Both the position numbers and the translations under genes were made by a program. Positions 1 to 8,906 of a stretch of DNA of 64,000 bases are shown here, in pieces (the stretch's first letter is position 1; each line of letters opens with the position of its first letter). This stretch comes from Thiothrix sp. UBA5583 (GTDB lineage: Bacteria; Pseudomonadota; Gammaproteobacteria; Thiotrichales; Thiotrichaceae): the NCBI GenBank assembly GCA_002425225.1, contig DILV01000011.1, positions 1-64,000 on the forward strand, given 5' to 3'. A model generated the notes under the pieces. The model had not been told where the DNA came from and did not search any database. It saw nothing but the letters and a program-made list of their open reading frames with translations.

Positions 1-541
1 GCTGACTTGTGTATAAGGAGATGGGTTTAATCGCCTCAATCCAGGCACTCAACCGCGCCTCGGTCAGCAAGCTCTGTGACTGCTGATCCAGCACCAGCCC
101 GACAAACTGCCCATCCACCACCGCAGGCGATTGCTTGAAGGTATAACCCTCAGTAGACCACTGCCCAACCACATCCGCGCCACCCGCCACGCCCCAGCGG
201 TACAAATGAATCAGCGAATGCGCAAAGCGGTCGGGGTATTTCTCCTGATCGCCCAACCCGTACAGCGCAATCACCTTGCCGGACAAGTCCTTGCCTGCCA
301 GTTGCGGCATGAAATCTTCCCAACTGCCATCCTGAATATCGGTGCTTTTACCCGGAAGCTGGTCGATGCCGTAAGTGGCAGTCCCCAGAATCAGCGCATC
401 GTATTGCAACAATTCTTCGGCAGTGGTGCGGTTGATATTGAGCGGCTTGGCAGCGACATCGCCCAGCAGCTTCGCCATCTTTTTCGCCATCAGCCGCGTT
501 GTGCCGGAATTCGTGCCAAAAAAGATGCCGATCTTATTCAT
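1..541 (-). CDS. nifF: Flavodoxin, probable nitrogenase electron donor (C-terminus cut by window edge)
   Basis: The frame opens with an ATG at 541 and stays open to base 1, so about 180 residues are visible and the stop lies outside the window. The FMN phosphate loop GTNSGTTR is at residues 9-16, as in flavodoxins, followed by YDALILGTATYG and ALYGLGDQ, typical of the flavin-binding loops. Long-chain flavodoxins of nif clusters (NifF) pass electrons to NifH. The start overlaps the end of the upstream DUF3144 gene by 8 nt, so translation is probably coupled. The NifF assignment rests on the nif context; a general flavodoxin is possible. Confidence 0.88.
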   Translation of the reverse strand, partial: MNKIGIFFGTNSGTTRLMAKKMAKLLGDVAAKPLNINRTTAEELLQYDALILGTATYGIDQLPGKSTDIQDGSWEDFMPQLAGKDLSGKVIALYGLGDQEKYPDRFAHSLIHLYRWGVAGGADVVGQWSTEGYTFKQSPAVVDGQFVGLVLDQQSQSLLTEARLSAWIEAIKPISLYTSQ

Positions 542-788
542 GCGCAACCCCATGCCGCAGCTCGTGCAGGTTTTCCTGCAACATCTTGCGGTACTGCTCG
601 GTGTAATAGGCGATTGCCGCCGCCTCTTTATCCTCGTCACCCAGCGTTTCCATGAAGTGGAAAGCGTTGTAACGCGCCGCTGCGTACAGGATCGCTGCAC
701 TGAGGAAATTCGGTGCCCATTCCGCGCTCAACTTATTCGCCAGATTGACGAATTCATCGGCGACCTCGTGAAAATCCAGTTCTTGCAT
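534..788 (-). CDS. DUF3144 family small protein
   Basis: This is an 84-residue acidic helical protein. The ending AYYTEQYRKMLQENLHEL matches the pattern I know for DUF3144, a proteobacterial family of unknown function. The ATG at 788 is preferred over an in-frame TTG at 794 because AAGGAG lies 8 nt upstream of it. The 3' end overlaps nifF by 8 nt, and a long palindrome separates it from trmO. Its position at the end of the nif cluster suggests co-expression with nifF, but nothing in the sequence shows a function. Confidence 0.75.
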   Translation of the reverse strand: MQELDFHEVADEFVNLANKLSAEWAPNFLSAAILYAAARYNAFHFMETLGDEDKEAAAIAYYTEQYRKMLQENLHELRHGVAHE

Positions 789-806
789 GGTCAATCTCCT
801 TGATTA

Positions 807-935
807 AAGAACCCCTCACCCCCCAGCCCCCGCACCCAGCCGCCTTTGGCGTCGTCCCTCAAGGGGCGAGAGTGAGCAAAGATTATCTCTTAGCCCCTCT
901 CCCCTTGAGGGAGAGGGGTTGGGGTGAGGGGTTTC
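807..935. repeat. Long GC-rich palindromic repeat, copy 1 (after trmO stop)
   Basis: The outer arms are AACCCCTCACCCC and GGGGTGAGGGGTT. The inner arms carry CCCTCAAGGGG and CCCCTTGAGGG around an AT-richer centre. The left arm holds an extra module, CACCCAGCCGCC then GGCGTCGTCCC, also seen in the copies at 6.2 kb and 19.8 kb. The element ends directly at the trmO stop codon (936-938) and lies between trmO and the DUF3144 gene. No open frame of its own was found. Confidence 0.9.
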
Positions 936-1409
936 TTACTCCAACCCTTCCGGCTTCGCCCGCTCGCCCTTGTCCGCCAACCAGCCCTCGCTTGCCTGCG
1001 GAAAACAATCGAAGCGTTTCACATACGGCTTGATGTCGAGCAGCGGCGAACCATCCAGCATATCCACCCCGCGCACGGTCAGCACATTGCCTTCCACCGC
1101 CAGCAACTCCACCACTGTCAGCCCCAACGGATTAGGCCGCGCCGGATGCCGGATCGCAAACAAGCCACGCGGCACATCATCCAGAAACGGCGTGCGCACC
1201 AGTTGCACCGCGCCCGCCCGATGAAACTGGTACAACAAAATCAGGTGCGAAAACCCCACCACATCCTGCAAACCCTCAGCAAATTCGGCATCCACTACCA
1301 CCGAACCTTCCGCACCTTGGGCATATTGCCCCTGCACCGGCGCATCCGGCTTATCCACAAACGGCGTGCGGATGATGCCAATGGGTTGCAGGATGAGGGG
1401 TTGCTTCAT
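936..1409 (-). CDS. trmO: tRNA (t6A37)-N6-methyltransferase TrmO/TsaA family
   Basis: The product is 157 residues. The start LQPIGIIRTPF and the later RHPARPNPLGLTVV and LDIKPYVKRFD are hallmarks of the TsaA/TrmO family, which uses SAM to methylate t6A37 in tRNA-Thr. Its ATG overlaps the preceding stop as ATGA (1406-1409), so it is the last member of a tightly coupled run that begins with the NifX-like gene. TsaA-like genes occur in other nif clusters, but the reason is not established. The family call is firm; its role in nitrogen fixation is inference. Confidence 0.85.
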   Translation of the reverse strand: MKQPLILQPIGIIRTPFVDKPDAPVQGQYAQGAEGSVVVDAEFAEGLQDVVGFSHLILLYQFHRAGAVQLVRTPFLDDVPRGLFAIRHPARPNPLGLTVVELLAVEGNVLTVRGVDMLDGSPLLDIKPYVKRFDCFPQASEGWLADKGERAKPEGLE

Positions 1410-2362
1410 ACGCTATAAGACCGCTGTTCCCACTCACGCAAAATCTTCAAATCCCGCGCTGGCAAATACGCATAAGCCTCCATCTGGTCACGCAGCACCG
1501 CCTCCGCCACCGTGGTCGGCACGCCCTTGCGGTTCAACATGAGGAAATACCAGGCAAACGGATACCCCACCTTGCGGTCAAAACTGTGCAGGGCTTTTGC
1601 CATCTCAGCCCCCTGCAAACCGTGGTTTTCCGCGAAATCCGCCACCTTGTCGGTAAACGTTGCGGTCGGTTTGATATTGTAATGTTCCGCCTTGTCGCTA
1701 CCCTGATACGCCTGCAAGACCATTACCCAATGCTGGCAGAAAATGGCATCGTTATGCCCCGCGCTACTGTTCTGCCAGTCCTGCATAAAGCGCAGCAGGT
1801 TCAGTACATGGCGGCTATGGAAATTCTGGTCGGCAAATACTTCCGCCATCGCCTGCAAGCGGCGGAAACGGTAATGCGGCTTGCCCACGGGTTCGGGTTC
1901 GAGGCGTGGGTAGTCAACCGGATCAAGAAACTCTTCCACGTTATCTGGCAGGAAATCGGGGTCGGAAAGCGGGCGATCCAGCACTTCCTGCAACACTTCC
2001 ACCTCAAGCTGGATAAAATCCTGCGGCTTGTCGCCGGTCGATGCGGTGAAATACAGGGTCGTGCCGCTGATTTTGGTGGCAAACAGGATTTGCTCCGAAC
2101 ACTTGTCCAGCAGGGTTTCAATCTCACCGCCGGATTCGGTTTCTGCCCAGATACGCAAGTTTTTAGCAACAGGGCGCATATCAATGTCGACCACGCCACC
2201 CAGATGATGCCAGCCGCCGCGTTCCAGCACCTTGTCAAAGCTGAGGTTGAGCGGTGCGAACAGGGTATTGATGTTGTGCAGCAGTTCAGCATGGGTTGCA
2301 CCGACGCTCAGTTCCGGGCACAGGGCGGCGAGTTTTTTGGCTTGCCAGTCGAATTCAGTCAT
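1406..2362 (-). CDS. Nif-cluster protein of unknown function
   Basis: This is a 318-residue soluble protein without signal peptide or membrane segment. I do not recognise a family. It is rich in Trp and acidic residues, with a helical C-terminal part (HSFDRKVGYPFAWYFLMLNRKG) and no cysteine cluster suggesting a metal site. Its start overlaps the end of the LRV gene by 8 nt and its stop overlaps the trmO start by 4 nt, so it is almost surely made together with nif accessory proteins. A role in nitrogenase assembly or protection is only a guess from context. Confidence 0.8.
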   Translation of the reverse strand: MTEFDWQAKKLAALCPELSVGATHAELLHNINTLFAPLNLSFDKVLERGGWHHLGGVVDIDMRPVAKNLRIWAETESGGEIETLLDKCSEQILFATKISGTTLYFTASTGDKPQDFIQLEVEVLQEVLDRPLSDPDFLPDNVEEFLDPVDYPRLEPEPVGKPHYRFRRLQAMAEVFADQNFHSRHVLNLLRFMQDWQNSSAGHNDAIFCQHWVMVLQAYQGSDKAEHYNIKPTATFTDKVADFAENHGLQGAEMAKALHSFDRKVGYPFAWYFLMLNRKGVPTTVAEAVLRDQMEAYAYLPARDLKILREWEQRSYSV

Positions 2363-3110
2363 GGGTATCCGTCTCCCGAAGCCGCTGACGGGCGACTTCC
2401 TTCACATCGGGGTCAGTGTCATAAACCAGTACTTCCAGCATCCCACGGGTAGCGCGTTCCGCGACCTTGACCCGCACGCCCCAGTCGGGGTCGTGGAGCA
2501 AGGCACTCAAGGCTTCCGGCTGGATACGTTCGGCGACAATGCGGCGGATTTCCGGCTCGCTGTCGTTCAGCAGCAAGCCGAGGCTCTCGATCGGCAAGCG
2601 TCTTGTTACCGTCATGCGCACTTCGCGGTCATTGTCGCAGATCATGCGGAACAGGCGACCTGCGGGCATCCGCCGCGCCACGTATTTGCGTACCAGATAG
2701 TCGTTGTCGTTAGCCAGCCGTTCCAGTTGCTCCGGCGGCAGGCGATCGGCGACGGTGATCCGTACTTCGCGGTCATTGTCGTCAATCAGGCGGTGTAGTT
2801 CTTCCACCGGCAGGCGGTAAGCCAGCACCCGCCGCACCACTTCGTCCGGGTCATCGACCATTTCCAGCAGGCGTTGCTGGGAAAGGTAACGCGCCGCAAT
2901 CGCCCGCCGTTCCCAGAATTCATCGCCTGCATAGTCCTGCGCCAGATCAGGGTTTTCACGGAAAAAGCGTTCAATTTGCCGCCCGCTCATGGCTTTCACG
3001 CAGCGGTCGCCGGGCTGGCAACGCCCGTTGCTCAGCCGGTCAGTCCGATGCGGACACTGGCTGCAATCGGCGGTCGGGGTTATCAGATCCATGGGCGGCG
3101 CTTCAGTCAT
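2355..3110 (-). CDS. [4Fe-4S] leucine-rich-repeat-variant (LRV) protein
   Basis: The 251-residue product starts at the ATG at 3110, which has GGGGAGG just upstream. Cysteines 16, 19, 31 and 37 form the small N-terminal Fe-S motif. They are followed by about seven degenerate 24-residue repeats of the type DNDREVRITVADRLPPEQLE. This architecture matches the Azotobacter vinelandii LRV protein, an Fe-S protein encoded near nifY whose function is unknown. The gene overlaps its neighbours on both sides by 8 nt. Family assignment is confident; function is open. Confidence 0.9.
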   Translation of the reverse strand: MTEAPPMDLITPTADCSQCPHRTDRLSNGRCQPGDRCVKAMSGRQIERFFRENPDLAQDYAGDEFWERRAIAARYLSQQRLLEMVDDPDEVVRRVLAYRLPVEELHRLIDDNDREVRITVADRLPPEQLERLANDNDYLVRKYVARRMPAGRLFRMICDNDREVRMTVTRRLPIESLGLLLNDSEPEIRRIVAERIQPEALSALLHDPDWGVRVKVAERATRGMLEVLVYDTDPDVKEVARQRLRETDTHD

Positions 3111-3375
3111 TGTCCTCCCCCAATTCGGCGATGACCACGCCGCTGGCGGCTTCCAGACTGGGGGTGAAACACAGGCAGTGGTTGCTGCTGTCGACCAGAT
3201 ACACATTGAAACCCTTGCCCTGTGCGGCAGGTTGCGGGCCACACACGTCGTCATCCATGCACCAGGTGAAATGCAGTTCCGGGAAATGCGCCCGCAGGTC
3301 AGTCAGATTGCTGTCAGCCAAGCCGCGTTGTTCGACCTGTTCCACCACACTGGCAAGCTGTTCCGGGGTCATCAT
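3103..3375 (-). CDS. Small nif-associated protein, probably DUF6129 family
   Basis: The product is 90 residues. The middle part FTWCMDDDVCGP and the C-terminal GVVIAELGEDND resemble short uncharacterised proteins found next to LRV and NifX-like genes in diazotrophs (DUF6129, from memory). The tandem ATGATG at 3370-3375 overlaps the NifX-like stop, and the 3' end overlaps the LRV start by 8 nt. Four genes in a row are therefore coupled. No function is known to me. Confidence 0.7.
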   Translation of the reverse strand: MMTPEQLASVVEQVEQRGLADSNLTDLRAHFPELHFTWCMDDDVCGPQPAAQGKGFNVYLVDSSNHCLCFTPSLEAASGVVIAELGEDND

Positions 3376-3845
3376 CCTTCAGCCTCAAGCAGTTCGTCGT
3401 CATCGTCGTCGCTGCTGAAACGGGCGCGGGTTTCGGCATCCTTGCCCATCACTTTGCCCAGCCAGGGCGGCGGGGATTGCAGCGCGGTTTGCAGCTTGAC
3501 CAGCAATTCGCTGGTAGGGACGACCGTGGGTTGCTTGATCGGGTGGATACCTTTCTTGACGATCTTGGCAGCAGCGGGGCCACCCACCGAAGCGATGAAT
3601 AGCACCTGGCAATCAAGGATCAGGCTGGCGCGGTAGGCATTCTTGTCTTCTTCGGCTTCGTCGTCACCCACTTCACGCACATCAATCAGGCGGTATTCGG
3701 TTTGCGACACCTGATAGACCAGAAAGCGTTCGCAAGAACCAAAATGCCCGTTGAGCAGCTCGCCGCTGTTGGAGGCGCACGCCACGCGGATGGAGTCCGG
3801 CATCTCGCCGTCGGTATAGGGTTGGGGAGTCGGGATGTCGCTCAT
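3372..3845 (-). CDS. NifX/NifB/NifY-type iron-molybdenum cofactor-binding protein
   Basis: The product is 157 residues. Residues about 18-125 form the dinitrogenase cofactor-binding fold: IRVACASNSGELLNGHFGSC, then a strand-rich part ending in VGGPAAAKIVKKGIHPIK. The conserved GHFG segment carries the histidine implicated in cluster binding in this family. The acidic C-terminal tail (SSDDDDDELLEAEG) is an addition. Family members carry NifB-co or FeMo-co during nitrogenase maturation. Placement after nifHDKT and the ferredoxin parallels Azotobacter nifY, but the short length is closer to NifX, so I give no symbol. Confidence 0.85.
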   Translation of the reverse strand: MSDIPTPQPYTDGEMPDSIRVACASNSGELLNGHFGSCERFLVYQVSQTEYRLIDVREVGDDEAEEDKNAYRASLILDCQVLFIASVGGPAAAKIVKKGIHPIKQPTVVPTSELLVKLQTALQSPPPWLGKVMGKDAETRARFSSDDDDDELLEAEG

Positions 3846-3858
3846 GATCGGCTCCTAA

Positions 3859-3972
3859 GAGAACCCCTCACCCCCCAGCCCCCTCTCCCTCAAGGGGCGA
3901 GGGGGAGCAAGAGAGGTTATTTTCTTAGCCCCTCTCCCCCTGAGGGAGAGGGGTTGGGGTGAGGGGTTCTTT
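3859..3972. repeat. Long GC-rich palindromic repeat, copy 2 (after ferredoxin stop)
   Basis: This copy has the same outer arms (GAACCCCTCACCCC and GGGGTGAGGGGTTC) and inner CCCTCAAGGGG and CCCTGAGGGAG arms as copy 1, with a short AT-rich centre. It lies between the ferredoxin gene and the NifX-like gene, with its right end 6 nt from the ferredoxin stop codon. In nif mRNA it would form a stem of roughly 45 bp. Confidence 0.9.
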
Positions 3973-3978
3973 GGTTAA

Positions 3979-4173
3979 TTAAACGTATTCAATACAGCCA
4001 TCTTCCAAACACACTTTCAGGCACTGTGGCTCGTCGTGTTCGCCTTCGCACTCGGTGCAGGTGTCTTCAACGATCTTGTAAGTGCCTTTGAACGGCTTGA
4101 TGGATTTGGTTGGGCAAACGGGTTCGCAATCACCACAAGAGGTGCAGAGGTCGCGGTTGATTTTCAGTGCCAT
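3979..4173 (-). CDS. 2[4Fe-4S] ferredoxin of the nif cluster
   Basis: The product is 64 residues. Cysteines 10, 13, 16 and 20 and cysteines 39, 42, 51 and 55 form two [4Fe-4S] sites. The second has the wider C-x2-C-x8-C-x3-C spacing typical of nif-linked (FdxN-like) ferredoxins. The ATG at 4173 has AAGGAG at a good distance; a longer in-frame extension upstream lacks a ribosome site. It probably donates electrons to nitrogenase or to cofactor assembly. The exact FdxN name is not certain. Confidence 0.9.
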   Translation of the reverse strand: MALKINRDLCTSCGDCEPVCPTKSIKPFKGTYKIVEDTCTECEGEHDEPQCLKVCLEDGCIEYV

Positions 4174-4202
4174 GACTATTCTCCTTTCACTGGGTTCAGC
4201 AT

Positions 4203-4415
4203 TCAGCCGCGCTTGAAACGCAGCGTGGTCGGAAAGACAGGTGGGGGGCTGATCGGGTCGATGTACCATTTCGAGCCATCGGTCAACTCAATCGCACCAC
4301 CCCATTCTTCGGCAGTATCCTTCTCGATGGTTGCCACTGTCTCTTCCATGTCCTGCTTGGCGACATAAAATTGCAGCTTGCCATCGGGCTTGCGTCGGAT
4401 CATTACGTTGGGCAT
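4203..4415 (-). CDS. nifT: Putative nitrogen fixation protein NifT/FixU
   Basis: This 70-residue protein begins MPNVMIRRKPDGKLQFYVAK and contains EWGGAIELTDGSKWYID, as in NifT. The family is small and almost always lies after nifK; its function is unclear and mutants have little phenotype in studied species. The ATG at 4415 has GGAGC upstream; an in-frame extension further upstream runs into the palindrome and is not used here. It is separated from nifK by palindrome copy 3. Confidence 0.9.
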   Translation of the reverse strand: MPNVMIRRKPDGKLQFYVAKQDMEETVATIEKDTAEEWGGAIELTDGSKWYIDPISPPPVFPTTLRFKRG

Positions 4416-4430
4416 AGGAAGCTCCTTTAA

Positions 4431-4543
4431 GAAACCCCTCACCCCAACCCCTCTCCCTCAAGGGGAGAGGGGCTAAGAAAAGAGGATAAAAGTTTCTTGT
4501 TCCCCTCTCCCCTTGAGGGAGAGGGGCTAGGGGTGAGGGGATC
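4431..4543. repeat. Long GC-rich palindromic repeat, copy 3 (after nifK stop)
   Basis: The arms AACCCCTCACCCC and GGGGTGAGGGG flank inner CCCTCAAGGGG and CCCCTTGAGGG stems, with the centre motif GGCTAAG then TTCTTGTTCCCC shared with other copies. The right end touches the nifK stop codon (4544-4546). It lies between nifK and nifT inside the operon. Confidence 0.92.
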
Positions 4544-6115
4544 TTAACGAACCAAATCGTAGTTATAATCCGTCGTCCCCATGCCGCGAGTTTCCTCGTC
4601 CAGACGCTCCAGCACTGCGTTAGTCAAAGTGCGCAGCATGTACATCGCACCCTCGTAACCCAGGGTAGTGTCACGGTGCATATGGTGGCGGTCGAAGATC
4701 GGGAAACCGATACGGATCAACGGAACCTCGAACTCTTTGCCTTTATGCAGCGTGTCACGCTGGATGAACTTGCCATAGCTGTTGCCGATCATGAAGTCTG
4801 GCTTGTTGGTGAACATCAGTGAACGGAAGTGCCACAAATCCTTGCCGATGTGGACTTCACTGTTCGCGCCGTAAGGGGAAGACGCCAGCAGTTTTTCCAC
4901 TTCTTTCTTCCAACGCTTGTTGGCGTGGTTGCAGAGGATGTGGATCGGCTCTGCCCCCACTTCCAGCAGGAACTTGGTCATACCCAGCACGAAGTCGGCA
5001 TCGCCGTAGAGGCCGAATTTCTTGCCGTGCAGCCAGGCGTGGGAGTCGGTCAGCATATCCACATAACGCCCGCGTTCCAGCAGCAGGGATTCGGGGATAG
5101 CCTTGCCAGTGATTTCGGCAACCTTCATCAGGAATTCGTCAGTCCACTCCAGACCCATCGGAATGTTGATTTTGGCAACTTCGTGTTTCCAGGTGTTTTG
5201 TACAAACTTCTTGGTCTTTTCCAACTGCCAGGGTTGCAGCAACAGGGTGTCATACGCATTCGGTGCGTCTTTCACCTCTTCCATCGTAGTGCCGCCGGAG
5301 TACATGCGGAACTTGCCGTCAGCCGGGGTATCCAGCACTTCAGTCGGGTCAGACAACAGGGTCAGGTCAACACCCATGTCGGACATCATGCGCTTGATAA
5401 CGCGGAAGTTGCCGAGGTAAGTCTCAAAACCGGGTACGATATTGAGCTTGCCGTTGCTGCCAACTTCCTTGCCTTCCATGTGGTTGAGGGTGAAGTAGCG
5501 GGCAATGCCTTCAAACATATTGTCCCAACCGGTGGTGTGCGAACCGACGAAGCTGGGGGTATGGGCGAACGGCACGGGGTATTCCTGCGGGATATGCCCT
5601 TCCTTCTTGGTGTTATTGATGAACGCATTCAGGTCGTCACCGATAACTTCCGCCATACAGGTGGTGGAAACCGCGATCATGTCCGGCTTGTACATCGCCT
5701 TGGCGTTTTCCAGCCCGTCGAACATGTTCTTTTGGCCACCGAACACCGCTGCGTCTTCGGTCATGGAGTCAGATACGCACGAAATCGGCTCTTTGAAATG
5801 GCGGTTGAAGTAGGTGCGGAAATACGCCACGCAACCTTGTGAACCGTGGACATACGGCAGGGTATTCTTGAACCCCAGGGAACACAGCACCGCGCCTAAC
5901 GGCTGGCAGGCTTTCGCCGGGTTGACGGTCAGGGCTTCACGCGCAAAGTTCAGATCCTGATATTCCTTGGTGGTTGACCACAGGAAAGTTTCCTGAATTT
6001 TGTCCGCCGGGTGACGCTCTTCGTAGTTATCCTGTTTGTTTTTCAGGTTGGCTTTGTACTCGTCATTACGGAACAAAGGGTAGCTGGGTTGGATGTTTTC
6101 AACAGCTTGGCTCAT
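4544..6115 (-). CDS. nifK: Nitrogenase molybdenum-iron protein beta chain
   Basis: The product is 523 residues, the normal length. The P-cluster cysteines fall at positions 70, 95 and 153, the same numbering as in A. vinelandii NifK. Motifs include HGSQGCVAYFR and STTCMAEVIGDD. NifK and NifD form the heterotetramer that holds the P-cluster and FeMo cofactor and reduces N2. GGGAGGAG precedes the ATG. A small hairpin and palindrome copy 4 lie between nifD and nifK. Confidence 0.98.
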   Translation of the reverse strand: MSQAVENIQPSYPLFRNDEYKANLKNKQDNYEERHPADKIQETFLWSTTKEYQDLNFAREALTVNPAKACQPLGAVLCSLGFKNTLPYVHGSQGCVAYFRTYFNRHFKEPISCVSDSMTEDAAVFGGQKNMFDGLENAKAMYKPDMIAVSTTCMAEVIGDDLNAFINNTKKEGHIPQEYPVPFAHTPSFVGSHTTGWDNMFEGIARYFTLNHMEGKEVGSNGKLNIVPGFETYLGNFRVIKRMMSDMGVDLTLLSDPTEVLDTPADGKFRMYSGGTTMEEVKDAPNAYDTLLLQPWQLEKTKKFVQNTWKHEVAKINIPMGLEWTDEFLMKVAEITGKAIPESLLLERGRYVDMLTDSHAWLHGKKFGLYGDADFVLGMTKFLLEVGAEPIHILCNHANKRWKKEVEKLLASSPYGANSEVHIGKDLWHFRSLMFTNKPDFMIGNSYGKFIQRDTLHKGKEFEVPLIRIGFPIFDRHHMHRDTTLGYEGAMYMLRTLTNAVLERLDEETRGMGTTDYNYDLVR

Positions 6116-6133
6116 GTCTTTTCTCCTCCCGCG

Positions 6134-6147
6134 CCGCTAATCTGCGG
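6134..6147 (-). promoter_or_regulatory. Small hairpin just upstream of nifK ribosome site
   Basis: On the mRNA strand CCGC-AGATTA-GCGG forms a 4-bp stem with a 6-nt loop, about 10 nt before GGGAGG of nifK. The same 17-nt block occurs before nifD with both stem strands changed together (CCAC and GTGG). This suggests pairing is conserved. Its effect on translation or mRNA processing is unknown. Confidence 0.5.
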
Positions 6148-6179
6148 ACTACGGGTAGTCAATTTACAATCTGGGTCAT

Positions 6180-6300
6180 ACCCCTCACCCCAACCCCTCT
6201 CCCTCAAGGGGAGAGGGGCTAAGAGGTTTCTTGTTCCCCCTCTCCCCTTGAGGGACGACGCCGAAGGCGGCTGGGTGCGGGGGCTAGGGGGTGAGGGGTA
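6180..6300. repeat. Long GC-rich palindromic repeat, copy 4 (after nifD stop)
   Basis: The outer arms ACCCCTCACCCC and GGGGTGAGGGG enclose the usual inner stems. The right arm carries the module GACGACGCC-GAAGGCGG-CTGGGTG, which can fold into its own short stem and matches copies 1 and 6. It lies 7 nt after the nifD stop codon in the nifD-nifK gap. Confidence 0.9.
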
Positions 6301-6307
6301 CTCTTCA

Positions 6308-7786
6308 TTACGCAGCAGCAGCAATCGCTGGTGCAGCTTCGTCCTTGATCCACGGCGCTTTCATCTTGCCCCAGCAAGGGTTGTTCAGCGTCATGTCCAT
6401 GTCACGGGCAAAGATGGCGAAGCCGTCATAGCCGTGATAAGGGCCGGAATAATCCCAAGAGTGCATCTGGCGGAACGGGATACCCATTTTCTGGAAGATG
6501 TACTTTTCCTTGATCCCTGAACCGATCAGGTCAGGCTTGATCTTCTTGACGAATTCCTCGAACTCGTAGCCGGTCACGTCGTCATAGATCAGGGTGGCGT
6601 TGCCCATTTCCTTGATGGTGCGGTCGTAGTCGTCGTTATGGGCAAATTCATAACCCGTACCGACCACTTCCATACCCAAATCTTCATACGCACCGATGAC
6701 GTGGCGTGGGCGCAGACCGCCGATGTACAGCATGACGCGCTTGCCTTGCAGACGTGGCTTGTACTTGGCAATCACAGCTTCGTATTCGGCTTTGTAACGC
6801 TCAATCACGCGCTCAGCCCCGGCCTTGATGGTGTCGTCGAAGTAACTGGCAATCTTGCGCAGGGATTCGGCGATCTTGGTCGGGCCAAAGAAGTTGTATT
6901 CAACCCAGGGAATACCATACTTCTCTTCCATGTGGCGGCTGATGTAGTTCATGGAACGGTAGCAGTGCAGCAGGTTCAGCTTCACTTTCGGGGTCAGTTC
7001 CATTTCCGCCAACGTGCCGTCACCTGACCACTGGGCTACCACGCGCAGACCCATTTCTTCCAGCAGGGTACGGGAAGACCAGGCGTCACCACCGATGTTG
7101 TAGTCGCCAATGATGGAAACGTCATACGGGGTGGTCTGGAAGCTGTTGTCGCCGTCACGGTTGCTCAATACCCAGTCACGTACTGCGTCATTGGCAATGT
7201 GGTGACCCAGGGACTGGGAAACGCCCCGGAAACCTTCGCAACGCACGGGTACAACCGGCTTGTTGAGTTCCTTGGAGGCTTTCTTGGAAACGGCTTCGAT
7301 GTCGTCACCGATCAGACCAATCGGGCATTCGGATTGCACGGAAATGCCTTTGGCCAGCGGGAACAAGGTTTCGATTTCACCAATCAGTTTCGCCAGCTTT
7401 TTGTCGCCGCCGAATACGATGTCTTTTTCCTGGAAGTCGGAAGTGAAGTTCATCGTGCCGAAGGTGTTGATACCGGTCGTACCAACGTAATAGTTACGGC
7501 GACCAGCGCGGGAATATTGTCCGCAACCGACCGGGCCGTGGGAAATGTGGATCATGTCCTTGATCGGGCCCCACACCACGCCTTTGGAACCGGCGTAAGC
7601 GCAACCACGGATGGTCATCACGCCCGGCAGGGATTTGCGGTTGGAGGTGATGCACTTCTTGGACTGTTCAACGCTCTGGTCGTTGACGGTCAAATGCTTG
7701 GCGCGGTCTTTTTTGGCCTTTTCGGGGTAGATTTCCAGTACCTCGGCGATGAGGGCCTGGGTTTCTTCTTTGGTCAGGTTCGTCAT
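6308..7786 (-). CDS. nifD: Nitrogenase molybdenum-iron protein alpha chain
   Basis: The product is 492 residues. P-cluster ligands Cys62, Cys88 and Cys154 and the FeMo-cofactor ligands Cys275 (in LLHCYRSMN) and His442 (in [17 protein letters not shown]) are all present at the A. vinelandii numbering, so the enzyme should be active Mo-nitrogenase rather than a V or Fe form. It follows nifH after 109 nt, with two hairpins in that gap, and has CAGGAGA before its ATG. Confidence 0.98.
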   Translation of the reverse strand: MTNLTKEETQALIAEVLEIYPEKAKKDRAKHLTVNDQSVEQSKKCITSNRKSLPGVMTIRGCAYAGSKGVVWGPIKDMIHISHGPVGCGQYSRAGRRNYYVGTTGINTFGTMNFTSDFQEKDIVFGGDKKLAKLIGEIETLFPLAKGISVQSECPIGLIGDDIEAVSKKASKELNKPVVPVRCEGFRGVSQSLGHHIANDAVRDWVLSNRDGDNSFQTTPYDVSIIGDYNIGGDAWSSRTLLEEMGLRVVAQWSGDGTLAEMELTPKVKLNLLHCYRSMNYISRHMEEKYGIPWVEYNFFGPTKIAESLRKIASYFDDTIKAGAERVIERYKAEYEAVIAKYKPRLQGKRVMLYIGGLRPRHVIGAYEDLGMEVVGTGYEFAHNDDYDRTIKEMGNATLIYDDVTGYEFEEFVKKIKPDLIGSGIKEKYIFQKMGIPFRQMHSWDYSGPYHGYDGFAIFARDMDMTLNNPCWGKMKAPWIKDEAAPAIAAAA

Positions 7787-7807
7787 GTCGTATCTCCTGG
7801 GTCACCG

Positions 7808-7821
7808 CCACTAATCTGTGG
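7808..7821 (-). promoter_or_regulatory. Small hairpin just upstream of nifD ribosome site
   Basis: On the mRNA strand CCAC-AGATTA-GTGG forms a 4-bp stem with the same AGATTA loop as the element before nifK. The stem bases differ in a compensatory way (C-G there, A-T here). It lies 13-14 nt before CAGGAGA of nifD. Confidence 0.5.
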
Positions 7822-7848
7822 ACGGGTGAGGGAAGGATGGGGAAAGAT

Positions 7849-7876
7849 GGTGGGTATCGCTGATGCTCCACCCACC
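7849..7876 (-). promoter_or_regulatory. Hairpin in the nifH-nifD gap
   Basis: GGTGGGT at 7849-7855 pairs perfectly with ACCCACC at 7870-7876 across a 14-nt loop. No U-rich tract follows on the transcript strand, so it looks more like an mRNA 3'-end protector for nifH or a partial attenuator than a full terminator. Higher nifH than nifDK levels are common in diazotrophs; the link here is inference. Confidence 0.45.
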
Positions 7877-7895
7877 CTACATACCCGGTTCGGAA

Positions 7896-8876
<981 letters not shown>

Positions 8877-8906
8877 TTAAAGCAGTAATATTTTCTCGGC
8901 GGTAAA

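Noticed and set aside
807..935. CRISPR-like or terminator interpretation of the palindromes
   Set aside because: No regularly spaced repeats with unique spacers and no consistent U-tract; each element is a single large inverted repeat.
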